Part shown: positions 1-7,195 of the stretch, piece by piece
Layout of the letters: each line of letters begins with the position of its first letter
How positions within the stretch are numbered: the first letter of the stretch is position 1
Assembly: GCA_910589425.1 (NCBI GenBank)
Contig: CAJUSZ010000010.1
Location: 1-64,000 of the forward strand
From: an uncultured Muribaculaceae bacterium
GTDB lineage: Bacteria; Bacteroidota; Bacteroidia; Bacteroidales; Muribaculaceae
Reading direction: 5' to 3'
DNA: 64,000 nucleotides
Notes under the pieces: model-generated
Told to the model about the DNA's origin: nothing
What the model saw: the letters and a program-made list of their open reading frames with translations, nothing else
Database searches by the model: none
Program-made: the position numbers and the translations under genes

Positions 1-87
1 GCCCGCTATGCTCCATCGTCTCAAGACAAAATCTCCCTCAGGCTTTTCGACCGGGATATTGACATTTGTTTTTAAACAAGCTCTTAG
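1..87 (-). repeat. Partial copy (E0) of a ~200 bp structured repeat
   Basis: On the minus strand this stretch begins CTAAGAGCTTGTTTAA (87-72) and ends GGAGCATAGCGGGC (14-1). The same two landmarks, in the same order and at nearly the same spacing, occur in the left half of the full copy at 12166-12374. The window edge cuts through the central hairpin, so only half the element is visible. Family membership rests on the shared core and end and on the similar length. The middle is only loosely similar by eye. Confidence 0.6.
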
Positions 88-140
88 TCCATTACCTAAT
101 CCAGACTACCGCCTCGCCATAATATACCGCCATTATGGTA

Positions 141-171
141 TTTCCGGACATCTGTTTCATACGTAATTTTG
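141..171 (+). promoter_or_regulatory. Promoter of the secreted protein at 211
   Basis: A -33-like TTTC (141-144), 19 bases, then TAATTTTG (164-171) match the Bacteroidota consensus TTTG/TAnnTTTG. The start codon lies 39 bases downstream. The paralogous gene at 48504 has the same arrangement (TTTC, 19 bases, TAATTTTG), which supports the call. Confidence 0.65.
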
Positions 172-210
172 CAGCATAAAACAATTATGTATTGACAAAT
201 CCACAATTAC

Positions 211-2091
211 ATGAAACTTTCTACTTTATTCGGACTTATCATCACCGCCAGCACTATTACACAGGCTGTAGCGCAAGAAACGCCTGAAGCGGCATGGGGA
301 AAAACTTTCTACGGAAAGACAAAGTCGAGCAACCAGGCGCAAAACAATGCCATTGCCTCAGACGGAGGCATTTATTGGCATCTTGTAGGCGGATCCGTCC
401 ATGATGAACGCGATGTCTATTTCAACAATGAGTTGCTTTTCTCAGGAGCAGACTATGATCCCAACGGGACAAGCGTCAACAACAATTTCTGTCTTATGAA
501 AACTGACAGAAGCGGAGACTTGTTGTGGAAGCTATACTCCACAACCTGCGACTGGGCTACAAACCAAGGTCGTGTCGCGGCCACATCCGACGGCGGAGCT
601 GTATTCACCGGAAAGATCCGAAGCACCGACGACGGAGGAACCGGCGACTTCCTATGGAACGACATCACTCTTGTCGACGGACAAAACAGTATCCACCGCT
701 ATACATGGAACCACACGGAATCCGACTCCAGACGCTTCTATCAAGTGATTGTAGGGCGTGTGGACGCCAACGGCAAATTACTCTGGGTAAAATTTCTACA
801 GGCTGACCGCTCACCAGTGCCCGCCGCGACGGGTAATTACGCCACGTTCACCTCAGAAGCGATCGACTGTCCCGCACTTGCCGTGGACAATGACGACAAC
901 ATCTATATCGGAGGTAATTTCCGACAGAAAATTGAGATCGAAACAGGAGATCAGAGCGTGGTGCTGAACCCGCACAACATCTCAAAATGGAATGGCGATC
1001 CCCAAAGCCACGCCGGCGACATGTATCTGATCAAACTCGACGGATCGAACGGGACATATATCAAACATGCCGTAACCTCTGTGGTCAGCGGCGATCCACA
1101 ATGTGAGAATATACAGCAGCTCGTATGGGAAAACGGGATGCTGTATGCACAAGGCGTAATATATGGCGACGGTTCGACCCTCGATCTAAATGGGAAACAA
1201 TTTACAAACTCCGGTACATTCTCTCCTATACTGGTTTCCATGGATTCATCGCTCACTCCTCATTGGATCACTTCGCTCAAGGGAGAGACAGTAAAATCAA
1301 AATACGGCTTTCAGAATTGCGGCATATCCAAAACAAACAACACACTGTGGTTTTCAGGCATGTTCAACGGCAAGGTGTCATACAGCGATGCCGTTTATTT
1401 CGAGTCAGATGCGGCAACACCATCTGTCCGGGAAGGTTTTCTCGCAAAGTTCGATGCCACTACCGGCGAAATGCTCAAAGGTGTGTCGAGCCGCGCTTCC
1501 TATCCGACTACTCTCGGAGCAGCCTATAAATCACTTGCCGGTTATTTCCAGCCTTTACAGAACCCAAATGAAAAAGATAAGGTCTATGTATATGGCTATT
1601 CCATGATCAACACCCTGGGTGTTTTCCTGCGCACATATAATACTGAGACTCTTGAATCCGACCCATCCACCGAATGGTCGCTCGTACAAGGAGGACAGAT
1701 GCCCACATGCCAAAGCATCTCCTACTCTCCCGAAGACGCAAAAATCTACATAACAGCACGCGGACGCAACAACGATTTCAAACTTATGGGTGGGTCAACA
1801 GTTCCCGTCCCCGAGAATCAGGTGTGGGCTGTGCTGCTGGCAGGCTACGACATGCCAGCGGAGTTCAAGTCAGTCGGAGTTGCCACAACGATCTCAGACA
1901 ACCGTATGCCTGTCAAGATTTACGGCTGCAACGGAATTCTCACAATAATCAATAACGACAAGGATGCCAAAATAAACATATACACTGTTACAGGCAACCT
2001 GGCCGCCAGTCTTGACGCTCCTTACGGCACAACCACAGTCCATCTTCCCAAAGGAATATATATAGCCAACGGACAAAAAATAGTTCTTTAA
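211..2091 (+). CDS. Secreted protein with T9SS-type C-terminal sorting domain
   Basis: 626 residues. An N-terminal signal peptide ends near AVAQ (residues 1-21). The body is rich in Gly, Asp and aromatic residues, with recurring units such as SDGG, KTDRSGD and GNFR that suggest a beta-propeller or beta-sandwich. The last ~70 residues (IYGCNGILTI ... LPKGIYIANG) look like a Por/T9SS type A sorting domain: two short beta strands, a GxL turn and a final GIY-x-ANG-x(3)-L strand. It is a close paralogue of the protein at 48504-50306. No catalytic motif was seen, so the function is unknown. It is probably exported to the cell surface or medium if the strain has a type IX system. It stands alone, followed by a strong hairpin. 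Confidence 0.8.
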   Translation: MKLSTLFGLIITASTITQAVAQETPEAAWGKTFYGKTKSSNQAQNNAIASDGGIYWHLVGGSVHDERDVYFNNELLFSGADYDPNGTSVNNNFCLMKTDRSGDLLWKLYSTTCDWATNQGRVAATSDGGAVFTGKIRSTDDGGTGDFLWNDITLVDGQNSIHRYTWNHTESDSRRFYQVIVGRVDANGKLLWVKFLQADRSPVPAATGNYATFTSEAIDCPALAVDNDDNIYIGGNFRQKIEIETGDQSVVLNPHNISKWNGDPQSHAGDMYLIKLDGSNGTYIKHAVTSVVSGDPQCENIQQLVWENGMLYAQGVIYGDGSTLDLNGKQFTNSGTFSPILVSMDSSLTPHWITSLKGETVKSKYGFQNCGISKTNNTLWFSGMFNGKVSYSDAVYFESDAATPSVREGFLAKFDATTGEMLKGVSSRASYPTTLGAAYKSLAGYFQPLQNPNEKDKVYVYGYSMINTLGVFLRTYNTETLESDPSTEWSLVQGGQMPTCQSISYSPEDAKIYITARGRNNDFKLMGGSTVPVPENQVWAVLLAGYDMPAEFKSVGVATTISDNRMPVKIYGCNGILTIINNDKDAKINIYTVTGNLAASLDAPYGTTTVHLPKGIYIANGQKIVL

Positions 2092-2125
2092 GTAATTTAA
2101 AAAGTTACTTAATATCCAATATATA

Positions 2126-2171
2126 ACATACAGATCCGCTGCCTATTCAAACAGGCTGCGGATCTGTATGT
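2126..2171 (+). terminator. Long stem-loop after the secreted protein
   Basis: A perfect 14-base inverted repeat (2126-2139 with 2158-2171), with an inner GCCT/AGGC extension, lies 35 bases after the stop codon. It lacks a strong U tract, so it may act as an mRNA 3' stabiliser as well as, or instead of, an intrinsic terminator. Confidence 0.5.
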
Positions 2172-2246
2172 TTACAGGATCTTATTTGGCAGTGCCCGTA
2201 AACAATGCCGCTTCTGTCGGCGTTCACACAGAAAACACTTACAGCC

Positions 2247-2948
2247 ATGACCCACAAATCCAATCTTAGAAGGAAAGCCATGATCCTTGTGGCCTTGACA
2301 CTCATTTCCGCAGTCTCAGCATCAGCACAACTATATGAAATAGCAAGCCAGATCCCACAATTGATAAGACCAGCACTTTCCGGATCGCTCAACTACAAAG
2401 GTTTTATCGAAACCGGTTTCGCAGGCGGATTCGGTGATTATCGGGCAAATACATTCAGCATCAGCACATCCCAAGGGTTCAGATACAGCAATTGGTTCTA
2501 TATGGGCGTCGGAATGGGGCTCGACGTGATGTTCGGTCAAGACGCGCCTGACTACGAACCGCCGACCGGCTACAACAACTGGGACGATCCCCACTTCTCC
2601 CACAGCAATACCAAGACCGCTTACTTTCTTCCTATATTCACCGACTTCCGGTTCAACATAGGCGGAAACGGTGGGACCAAACCTTCCGCCTTCATCGATC
2701 TTAAGGTGGGCGCCACATTCATGCTTAACAACAGCTATTTCTGCGTCGGGAAGGGATACATCACCAATCGGGAAAGTTTCTATCTCAAACCCTCCGTCGG
2801 AGTCAGAATCCCGGTCAGCTCATCCAAGCCATCGCAGGCAATCAACATCGGCCTCACATATCAGCTTGTAACGGCCAACTGGTGGTGGGTAGGAAGCCGC
2901 AACATATCCCTCAATTCAATCGGCGGCACTATAGCCTACGAATGGTAA
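2247..2948 (+). CDS. Outer-membrane beta-barrel-like protein
   Basis: About 233 residues from this ATG. This start gives a classical signal peptide (basic RRK, then a hydrophobic core ending SASAQ); an ATG at 2280 is also possible. The mature part alternates polar and aromatic residues (GFIETGFAGGFGDYR, FYMGVGMGLDVMFG, FIDLKVGATFMLN) and ends in an aromatic strand (IGGTIAYEW), as in small outer-membrane barrels with a C-terminal aromatic residue. No named family was recognised. It lies between a stem-loop and the sigma-factor promoter, so it may be transcribed alone. Confidence 0.6.
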   Translation: MTHKSNLRRKAMILVALTLISAVSASAQLYEIASQIPQLIRPALSGSLNYKGFIETGFAGGFGDYRANTFSISTSQGFRYSNWFYMGVGMGLDVMFGQDAPDYEPPTGYNNWDDPHFSHSNTKTAYFLPIFTDFRFNIGGNGGTKPSAFIDLKVGATFMLNNSYFCVGKGYITNRESFYLKPSVGVRIPVSSSKPSQAINIGLTYQLVTANWWWVGSRNISLNSIGGTIAYEW

Positions 2949-2998
2949 GCCTCCTGCTCTTCCTGCCGCATCATAGCGGCAAGCCGCACCGGGGAATA

Positions 2999-3030
2999 TT
3001 TGCATTTTCCAAAAAATAAGCGTAATTTCG
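2999..3030 (+). promoter_or_regulatory. Promoter of the ECF sigma-factor gene
   Basis: TTTG (2999-3002), 20 bases, then TAATTTCG (3023-3030). This is one mismatch from the Bacteroidota -7 consensus TAnnTTTG. It lies 71 bases ahead of the chosen start. Confidence 0.55.
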
Positions 3031-3101
3031 CGGTCGTTTTTCCGTTATATATTCAAAGCAGGACTGAAAATTTATTATCAGTCCTTGAGTTAAAGACCCG
3101 A

Positions 3102-3662
3102 ATGGCTTACCAGGCCCCCATAGATGAAAAGCAGCTGGTCCGTGATCTCCAGAATCCGGCCACTGCCCGTCAGGCGTTTCAGACAGTGATGAAAACGTTT
3201 GGCGAACCTATGTATTGGCAGATACGAAAACTGGTAACATCCCACGACGATGCCAACGATCTTCTCCAGAATTCATTTATAAAAGCCTGGACAAACATCT
3301 CCAACTTCAGAGGGGACGCCAAACTTTCGACCTGGCTATTCAAGATCGCAATAAATGAAAGCATTAATTTCCTCAACAGAGAGAGAAAACGCCAGAATTC
3401 ATCAGACAGTGGAGAAGATGACTTTCTCCTTGACAGAATAGAGGCTGATCCCTATTTCGACGGAAACGAACTCCAGAAAGAACTCCAGAAAGCCATCGCA
3501 AAGCTTCCGGAAAAGCAGCGTATTGTCTTCAACATGCGCTACTTTGACGAAATGAAATATGAAGAGATCTCAGACATACTCGGCACAAGCGTCGGCGCTC
3601 TGAAAGCCTCCTATCACCATGCTGTAAAAAAGATTGAGCAAGCGATTGGCAATCTTATTTAA
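3102..3662 (+). CDS. ECF-type RNA polymerase sigma-70 factor
   Basis: About 186 residues from MAYQAP. An upstream in-frame start exists at 3000, but it overlaps the promoter. Region 2 is clear (DDANDLLQNSFIKAW, then FRGDAKLSTWLFKIAINE). Region 4 follows an acidic linker (LPEKQRIVFNMRYFDEMKYEEISDILG, then GALKASYHHAVKKI, a helix-turn-helix). It directs RNA polymerase to a subset of promoters, probably for envelope or stress functions. No anti-sigma gene is adjacent. A PxGYF-type membrane protein of the sort often found next to such sigma factors lies far away at 58221. Confidence 0.9.
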   Translation: MAYQAPIDEKQLVRDLQNPATARQAFQTVMKTFGEPMYWQIRKLVTSHDDANDLLQNSFIKAWTNISNFRGDAKLSTWLFKIAINESINFLNRERKRQNSSDSGEDDFLLDRIEADPYFDGNELQKELQKAIAKLPEKQRIVFNMRYFDEMKYEEISDILGTSVGALKASYHHAVKKIEQAIGNLI

Positions 3663-3794
3663 GAACATCCACATTATTCTTCCCTCACACATATATATCA
3701 CCTGAATCTCAGCCATTTGATATAAATACCATCATATTTTCGCATTTACCCGGCTGGCAAATGTATATTTTCAACACCGATTTTTCCCTAAAAA

Positions 3795-3826
3795 TTTGGT
3801 GAATGTTTGGCAAATTGCTAACTTTG
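3795..3826 (+). promoter_or_regulatory. Promoter of L-asparaginase gene
   Basis: TTTG (3795-3798), 20 bases, then TAACTTTG (3819-3826): a full match to the Bacteroidota housekeeping consensus. It lies about 94 bases before the preferred start at 3920. The rest of the gap from 3663 holds only AT-rich sequence with no other recognisable feature. Confidence 0.75.
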
Positions 3827-3919
3827 CGGCGAAAGACAGCCGTCGTCCGCAATAAGGCGACAAGTCTTTTGACATCAATTCAGCCCCCAATTCAGAAGAC
3901 CACGCTTACTATTCCAACC

Positions 3920-4960
3920 ATGCAAGCAGCCAAACGACCACGCATCCTGATGATTTATACCGGTGGCACAATCGGTATGATCGAGAATCCCGAAACCAAA
4001 GCGCTCGAGCCTTTTGATTTCGATCATCTTATCGACAATGTTCCCAAAATCAAAATGCTTGACTTCGATATAGAGAATTTCCAATTCTCTCACCCCATCG
4101 ATTCAAGCGCCATGAACACATCCCATTGGGTGGACATTGCAAATGTAATCAGGGATAAGTATGAGCTTTACGACGGATTCGTTGTCCTGCATGGAACCGA
4201 CACGATGGCTTACACATCGTCTGCCCTGTCCTTTATGCTCCAGAATCTGGAAAAACCCGTGATAATCACCGGCTCGCAACTTCCTATCGGGGAAGTAAGG
4301 ACAGACGGCGAAGAGAATCTCATCACAGCCCTTCAGGTGGCTGCCGCTAAAGACTCCGACGGCAGACCGATGGTGCGCGAGGTGGCAATACTTTTTGAAA
4401 ACTATCTCTGGAGAGGCAACCGAAGCACCAAGCACAGTTCGGACCACTTCAACGCTTTCAAATCAAACAATTATCCGGAGCTGGCCTGCATAGGACTCGG
4501 AATCCGGTATAACAAAGACGCCTTCCTCCGCATCAATCCGAGCGAGAAACTAAGCGTACACACAAATATGGATGCCAATGTGGTCTATATGGATCTTTTC
4601 CCAGGAATACAGGAATCCACAGTGCGCCATATTCTCAATACCCCTAACCTGAAAGGCGTGGTACTGAAAACATTCGGAGCCGGCAACGGTCCGAGCGATC
4701 CGTGGTTTCTCACCGCACTCAAAGAGGCCATCGACAAGGGAATAGTGATTGTCAACGTTACGCAATGCAGCAACGGAAGCGTCCATCAGCAGCGCTACGT
4801 TACCGGCTGGGGATTGGCTCAGATAGGGGTCGTTTCCGGACACGACATCACGTCCGAAGCCGCCATAACAAAAATGATGCATCTGTTCGGAGAAGGCTAT
4901 TCCATCGATGAGGTGAAACGCCTTATGGAAACGCCTCTCTGCGGGGAGCTGTCCATCTGA
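3920..4960 (+). CDS. ansA: Type I L-asparaginase
   Basis: About 346 residues from MQAAKRP. The ORF is open from 3803, but that start would lie inside the promoter. The enzyme hydrolyses L-asparagine to aspartate and ammonia. It carries both asparaginase signatures: IYTGGTIGMIE with the nucleophilic Thr near the N terminus, and HGTDTMAYTSSAL. SQLPIGEVRTDGEEN and the C-terminal AAITKMMHL also fit the cytoplasmic type I family. There is no signal peptide. It is a single-gene unit with its own promoter and a strong terminator. Confidence 0.93.
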   Translation: MQAAKRPRILMIYTGGTIGMIENPETKALEPFDFDHLIDNVPKIKMLDFDIENFQFSHPIDSSAMNTSHWVDIANVIRDKYELYDGFVVLHGTDTMAYTSSALSFMLQNLEKPVIITGSQLPIGEVRTDGEENLITALQVAAAKDSDGRPMVREVAILFENYLWRGNRSTKHSSDHFNAFKSNNYPELACIGLGIRYNKDAFLRINPSEKLSVHTNMDANVVYMDLFPGIQESTVRHILNTPNLKGVVLKTFGAGNGPSDPWFLTALKEAIDKGIVIVNVTQCSNGSVHQQRYVTGWGLAQIGVVSGHDITSEAAITKMMHLFGEGYSIDEVKRLMETPLCGELSI

Positions 4961-4983
4961 TTCCACGATAGATAATATCACCC

Positions 4984-5024
4984 GGGGAAAATCACATTGA
5001 AAGTGGTTTTCCCCGATTTTTTTT
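4984..5024 (+). terminator. Intrinsic terminator of ansA
   Basis: A GC-anchored stem (GGGGAAAA... with ...TTTTCCCC, 4984-5014) is followed by GATTTTTTTT. This is a textbook intrinsic terminator 24 bases after the stop codon. Confidence 0.9.
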
Positions 5025-5055
5025 GATCAAAATACCCACACTGCAACGAACCATT

Positions 5056-5128
5056 TCAGACATCGTAACGTTGTAATATCAGAAATCGTTTCATGATGTT
5101 AGGTTAGTTAAAAAGTATTATGGAAAAA
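5056..5128 (-). repeat. Terminator-linked ~45 bp repeat, copy 1
   Basis: Read on the minus strand, TTCCATAATACTTTTT, a short gap, AACTAACCTAACATC and ATGAAACGATTT follow directly after the M6-protease terminator hairpin. A near-identical sequence sits at 39731-39778 (+), again just after a terminator hairpin. The ATG (5094) opens a 12-codon frame, MKRFLILQRYDV, that stops at 5056. No larger gene follows in this orientation. Whether this is a leader, a gene remnant or a mobile sequence is unknown. Confidence 0.6.
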
Positions 5129-5162
5129 GGGAGGCTGGAAATTGTGAAATCTCCAGCCTCCC
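5129..5162 (-). terminator. Intrinsic terminator of the M6 protease gene
   Basis: The arms GGGAGGCTGGA (5129-5139) and TCCAGCCTCCC (5152-5162) form a perfect 11-base stem. On the minus strand it is followed by TTTTT. It lies 28 bases beyond the stop codon at 5190. Confidence 0.85.
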
Positions 5163-5189
5163 GACTTTATTATAGCTAATGGCGCTGTC

Positions 5190-7106
5190 TTATCTGACCA
5201 TCACCTTGGATGAGCGTCCGTTTGCGTTGACAACATAGATTCCTGCGCCTACCGCAACAGGCTTGTCAGCCGACAGACGTCCGCAGATGCGACCCATCGC
5301 ATCATAGACAATTGCGGAGGTGGCATTCGTATAAATGTAACCATTAGAACTCCAGACACCGGCGACACCCTCATCTGCGATGCTTTCCACACCTGCATAG
5401 GGATCATCTTCAGTCGGGTTTTCTGTATTTGTTACATTGGCTACAATATTGCCATTGTCATCTTCCTCTATGTCTGCAAGCGAGATAATGGTAGGCTTGT
5501 TGTTCCATGAGATCAGTTTCGGCGCTCTTGTGGCGTTGAATTCGGTAACATTCGACGTACCGGGGAACGGTGCCCCTCTGTGCTGACGCGCAAGAGCATT
5601 ATAGTCTATGTATTGACCTTTATAGGGGAATGTGGTGATACCGTTGGCCTCGACGAGATCCACATACTGATGCGAGATCGTATTGTTAACAGTATTCATA
5701 TCCCAAATATTCTGATTGAAGTCAATATGCCATGCGAGCATTCCATGACCGGGAATATGCTCATCCCATCCTGTCTGCTGACGGTTCTCCAGCAGGAAGA
5801 ACTCTGTAGGATTATCAGTATAGATGATATATGCCTGATTCGTGTCGGCAAGATTGGGAATGGTGTACTGCTTTGTGGCACCAAAGGGTCTCGGCTTGAT
5901 CCATCCCAACGAGAAGCGCTCGAAAGAGCTGTAGACCGGAGGAACGCAGCCATCGGCATTATATGATCCCTGATCCAGGAGAGTCCACTCGTAAGGAGTG
6001 TAAGAACTGTTATAAGTCGTTGTATACAAATCAGGAATTCCAAGCACGTGGCTGAACTCGTGGCAGAATGTGCCTATTCCAACACGTGTGCTGGGCATGT
6101 CGCTGTATAGACCACGAAGTTCATTTGAACATGCATAATGGTCGATCAGCTTTCCGTCGAGACGGCAAGTGATGTTGGCATATTTGAACAGATCATACGT
6201 GTGGGGCCAGATTGTGTTCAGGTAGGTGGAAGTCTCTGGATTGTCGGCCTCTCCGTAACCGGCATAGAACACATAGACCATGTCGACACGTCCGTCGTTA
6301 TCATAGTCATAATCACTGAAATCTATCTGATCATCCAGAAGCTTACATGCATCGACAATAAGATCTTCCGCGTGCTTGTCATCGCCATAAATAGTGTTCT
6401 CGCCATAGTAGCTGTATGGTTTGCCTACATTTACCGGACCGTAGACATCGAAGTCAGGAAGATACTGGCCTTTCGACGACTCAATGAAATAATCACGCGC
6501 CGAACCGATGCATCCGCCTTCATTGAATCCCTGCTTGTTCAGAAGATTGGTAAAATACTCCTTGGGATTGTCTCCGCTGAATTTTTTATCGGAAAACTCA
6601 GCAAGGATCACAAGACCGCGTGTCTGACCTTTGGAAGGGAAATCTGTAAACACCATCCTGAAATCCGGATCCTTGCAGTCCACATTGCTGCGGGTTGCCA
6701 TAGCCTTGCGGTTTACATCGCTTACACGGTTCTTTCCCTCTCTCAGTTCCATAGCCATAGGAATGAGAGTGTTTGCATCAAAACGCGAGAGGTCAGCCGC
6801 ACGGGTGGCCATCCCGGGCTGCGCTACGATGTCCGTAGGCACCACCGCGCCTTTGTCGTCTATCTCTGCGTATACATATCCGCGGTCGGGTGTATAACAC
6901 ACAAGACGGTTTGATTTATCTACTGTGAAATGGCCGCGTTCATCACCGACTTTGGAGAGAGTCAGTTCCGTTCCGTCTGGCTGCACGAAAGTAAACGGCT
7001 TCCTGTTGGCCGGCACGGCGCCTGCTTCGGGGGCGCAAAACATGGCTGCTGCAGCTGCAAGCATGCAAAACGAACCGCCGGCTAAGTTTTGTAGCAATCT
7101 TTTCAT
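5190..7106 (-). CDS. Secreted M6-family zinc metalloprotease with sorting domain
   Basis: About 638 residues from MKRLLQNLAGG. An ATG six codons upstream (7124) is possible. A signal peptide is followed by a propeptide-like stretch, then the M6 catalytic domain with the zinc motif HEFSHVLGIPD (His near residue 349) and a downstream aromatic/Gly-rich segment. The last ~70 residues (SSNGYIYTN ... VYDAMGRICG ... GAGIYVVN) form a T9SS type A-like sorting domain. It is probably a surface or secreted protease. It lies 90 bases after the S9 peptidase gene, so the two may be co-transcribed. Confidence 0.88.
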   Translation of the reverse strand: MKRLLQNLAGGSFCMLAAAAAMFCAPEAGAVPANRKPFTFVQPDGTELTLSKVGDERGHFTVDKSNRLVCYTPDRGYVYAEIDDKGAVVPTDIVAQPGMATRAADLSRFDANTLIPMAMELREGKNRVSDVNRKAMATRSNVDCKDPDFRMVFTDFPSKGQTRGLVILAEFSDKKFSGDNPKEYFTNLLNKQGFNEGGCIGSARDYFIESSKGQYLPDFDVYGPVNVGKPYSYYGENTIYGDDKHAEDLIVDACKLLDDQIDFSDYDYDNDGRVDMVYVFYAGYGEADNPETSTYLNTIWPHTYDLFKYANITCRLDGKLIDHYACSNELRGLYSDMPSTRVGIGTFCHEFSHVLGIPDLYTTTYNSSYTPYEWTLLDQGSYNADGCVPPVYSSFERFSLGWIKPRPFGATKQYTIPNLADTNQAYIIYTDNPTEFFLLENRQQTGWDEHIPGHGMLAWHIDFNQNIWDMNTVNNTISHQYVDLVEANGITTFPYKGQYIDYNALARQHRGAPFPGTSNVTEFNATRAPKLISWNNKPTIISLADIEEDDNGNIVANVTNTENPTEDDPYAGVESIADEGVAGVWSSNGYIYTNATSAIVYDAMGRICGRLSADKPVAVGAGIYVVNANGRSSKVMVR

Positions 7107-7195
7107 ATTGTAGGTTATTTTCATATATCTGAGGCGGATGTCTTCGGATCAGCCGCAACATCCGCCCCTTTATAACGTCTTTTACTTACTGTTTA

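Noticed and set aside
2962..2979. TGCCGC/GCGGCA hairpin after the outer-membrane protein
   Set aside because: Only a six-base stem with no T tract; too weak to call a terminator.
6138..6914. 258-codon plus-strand frame
   Set aside because: It lies antisense within the M6 protease, has no signal or family resemblance, and the opposite strand carries clear catalytic motifs.
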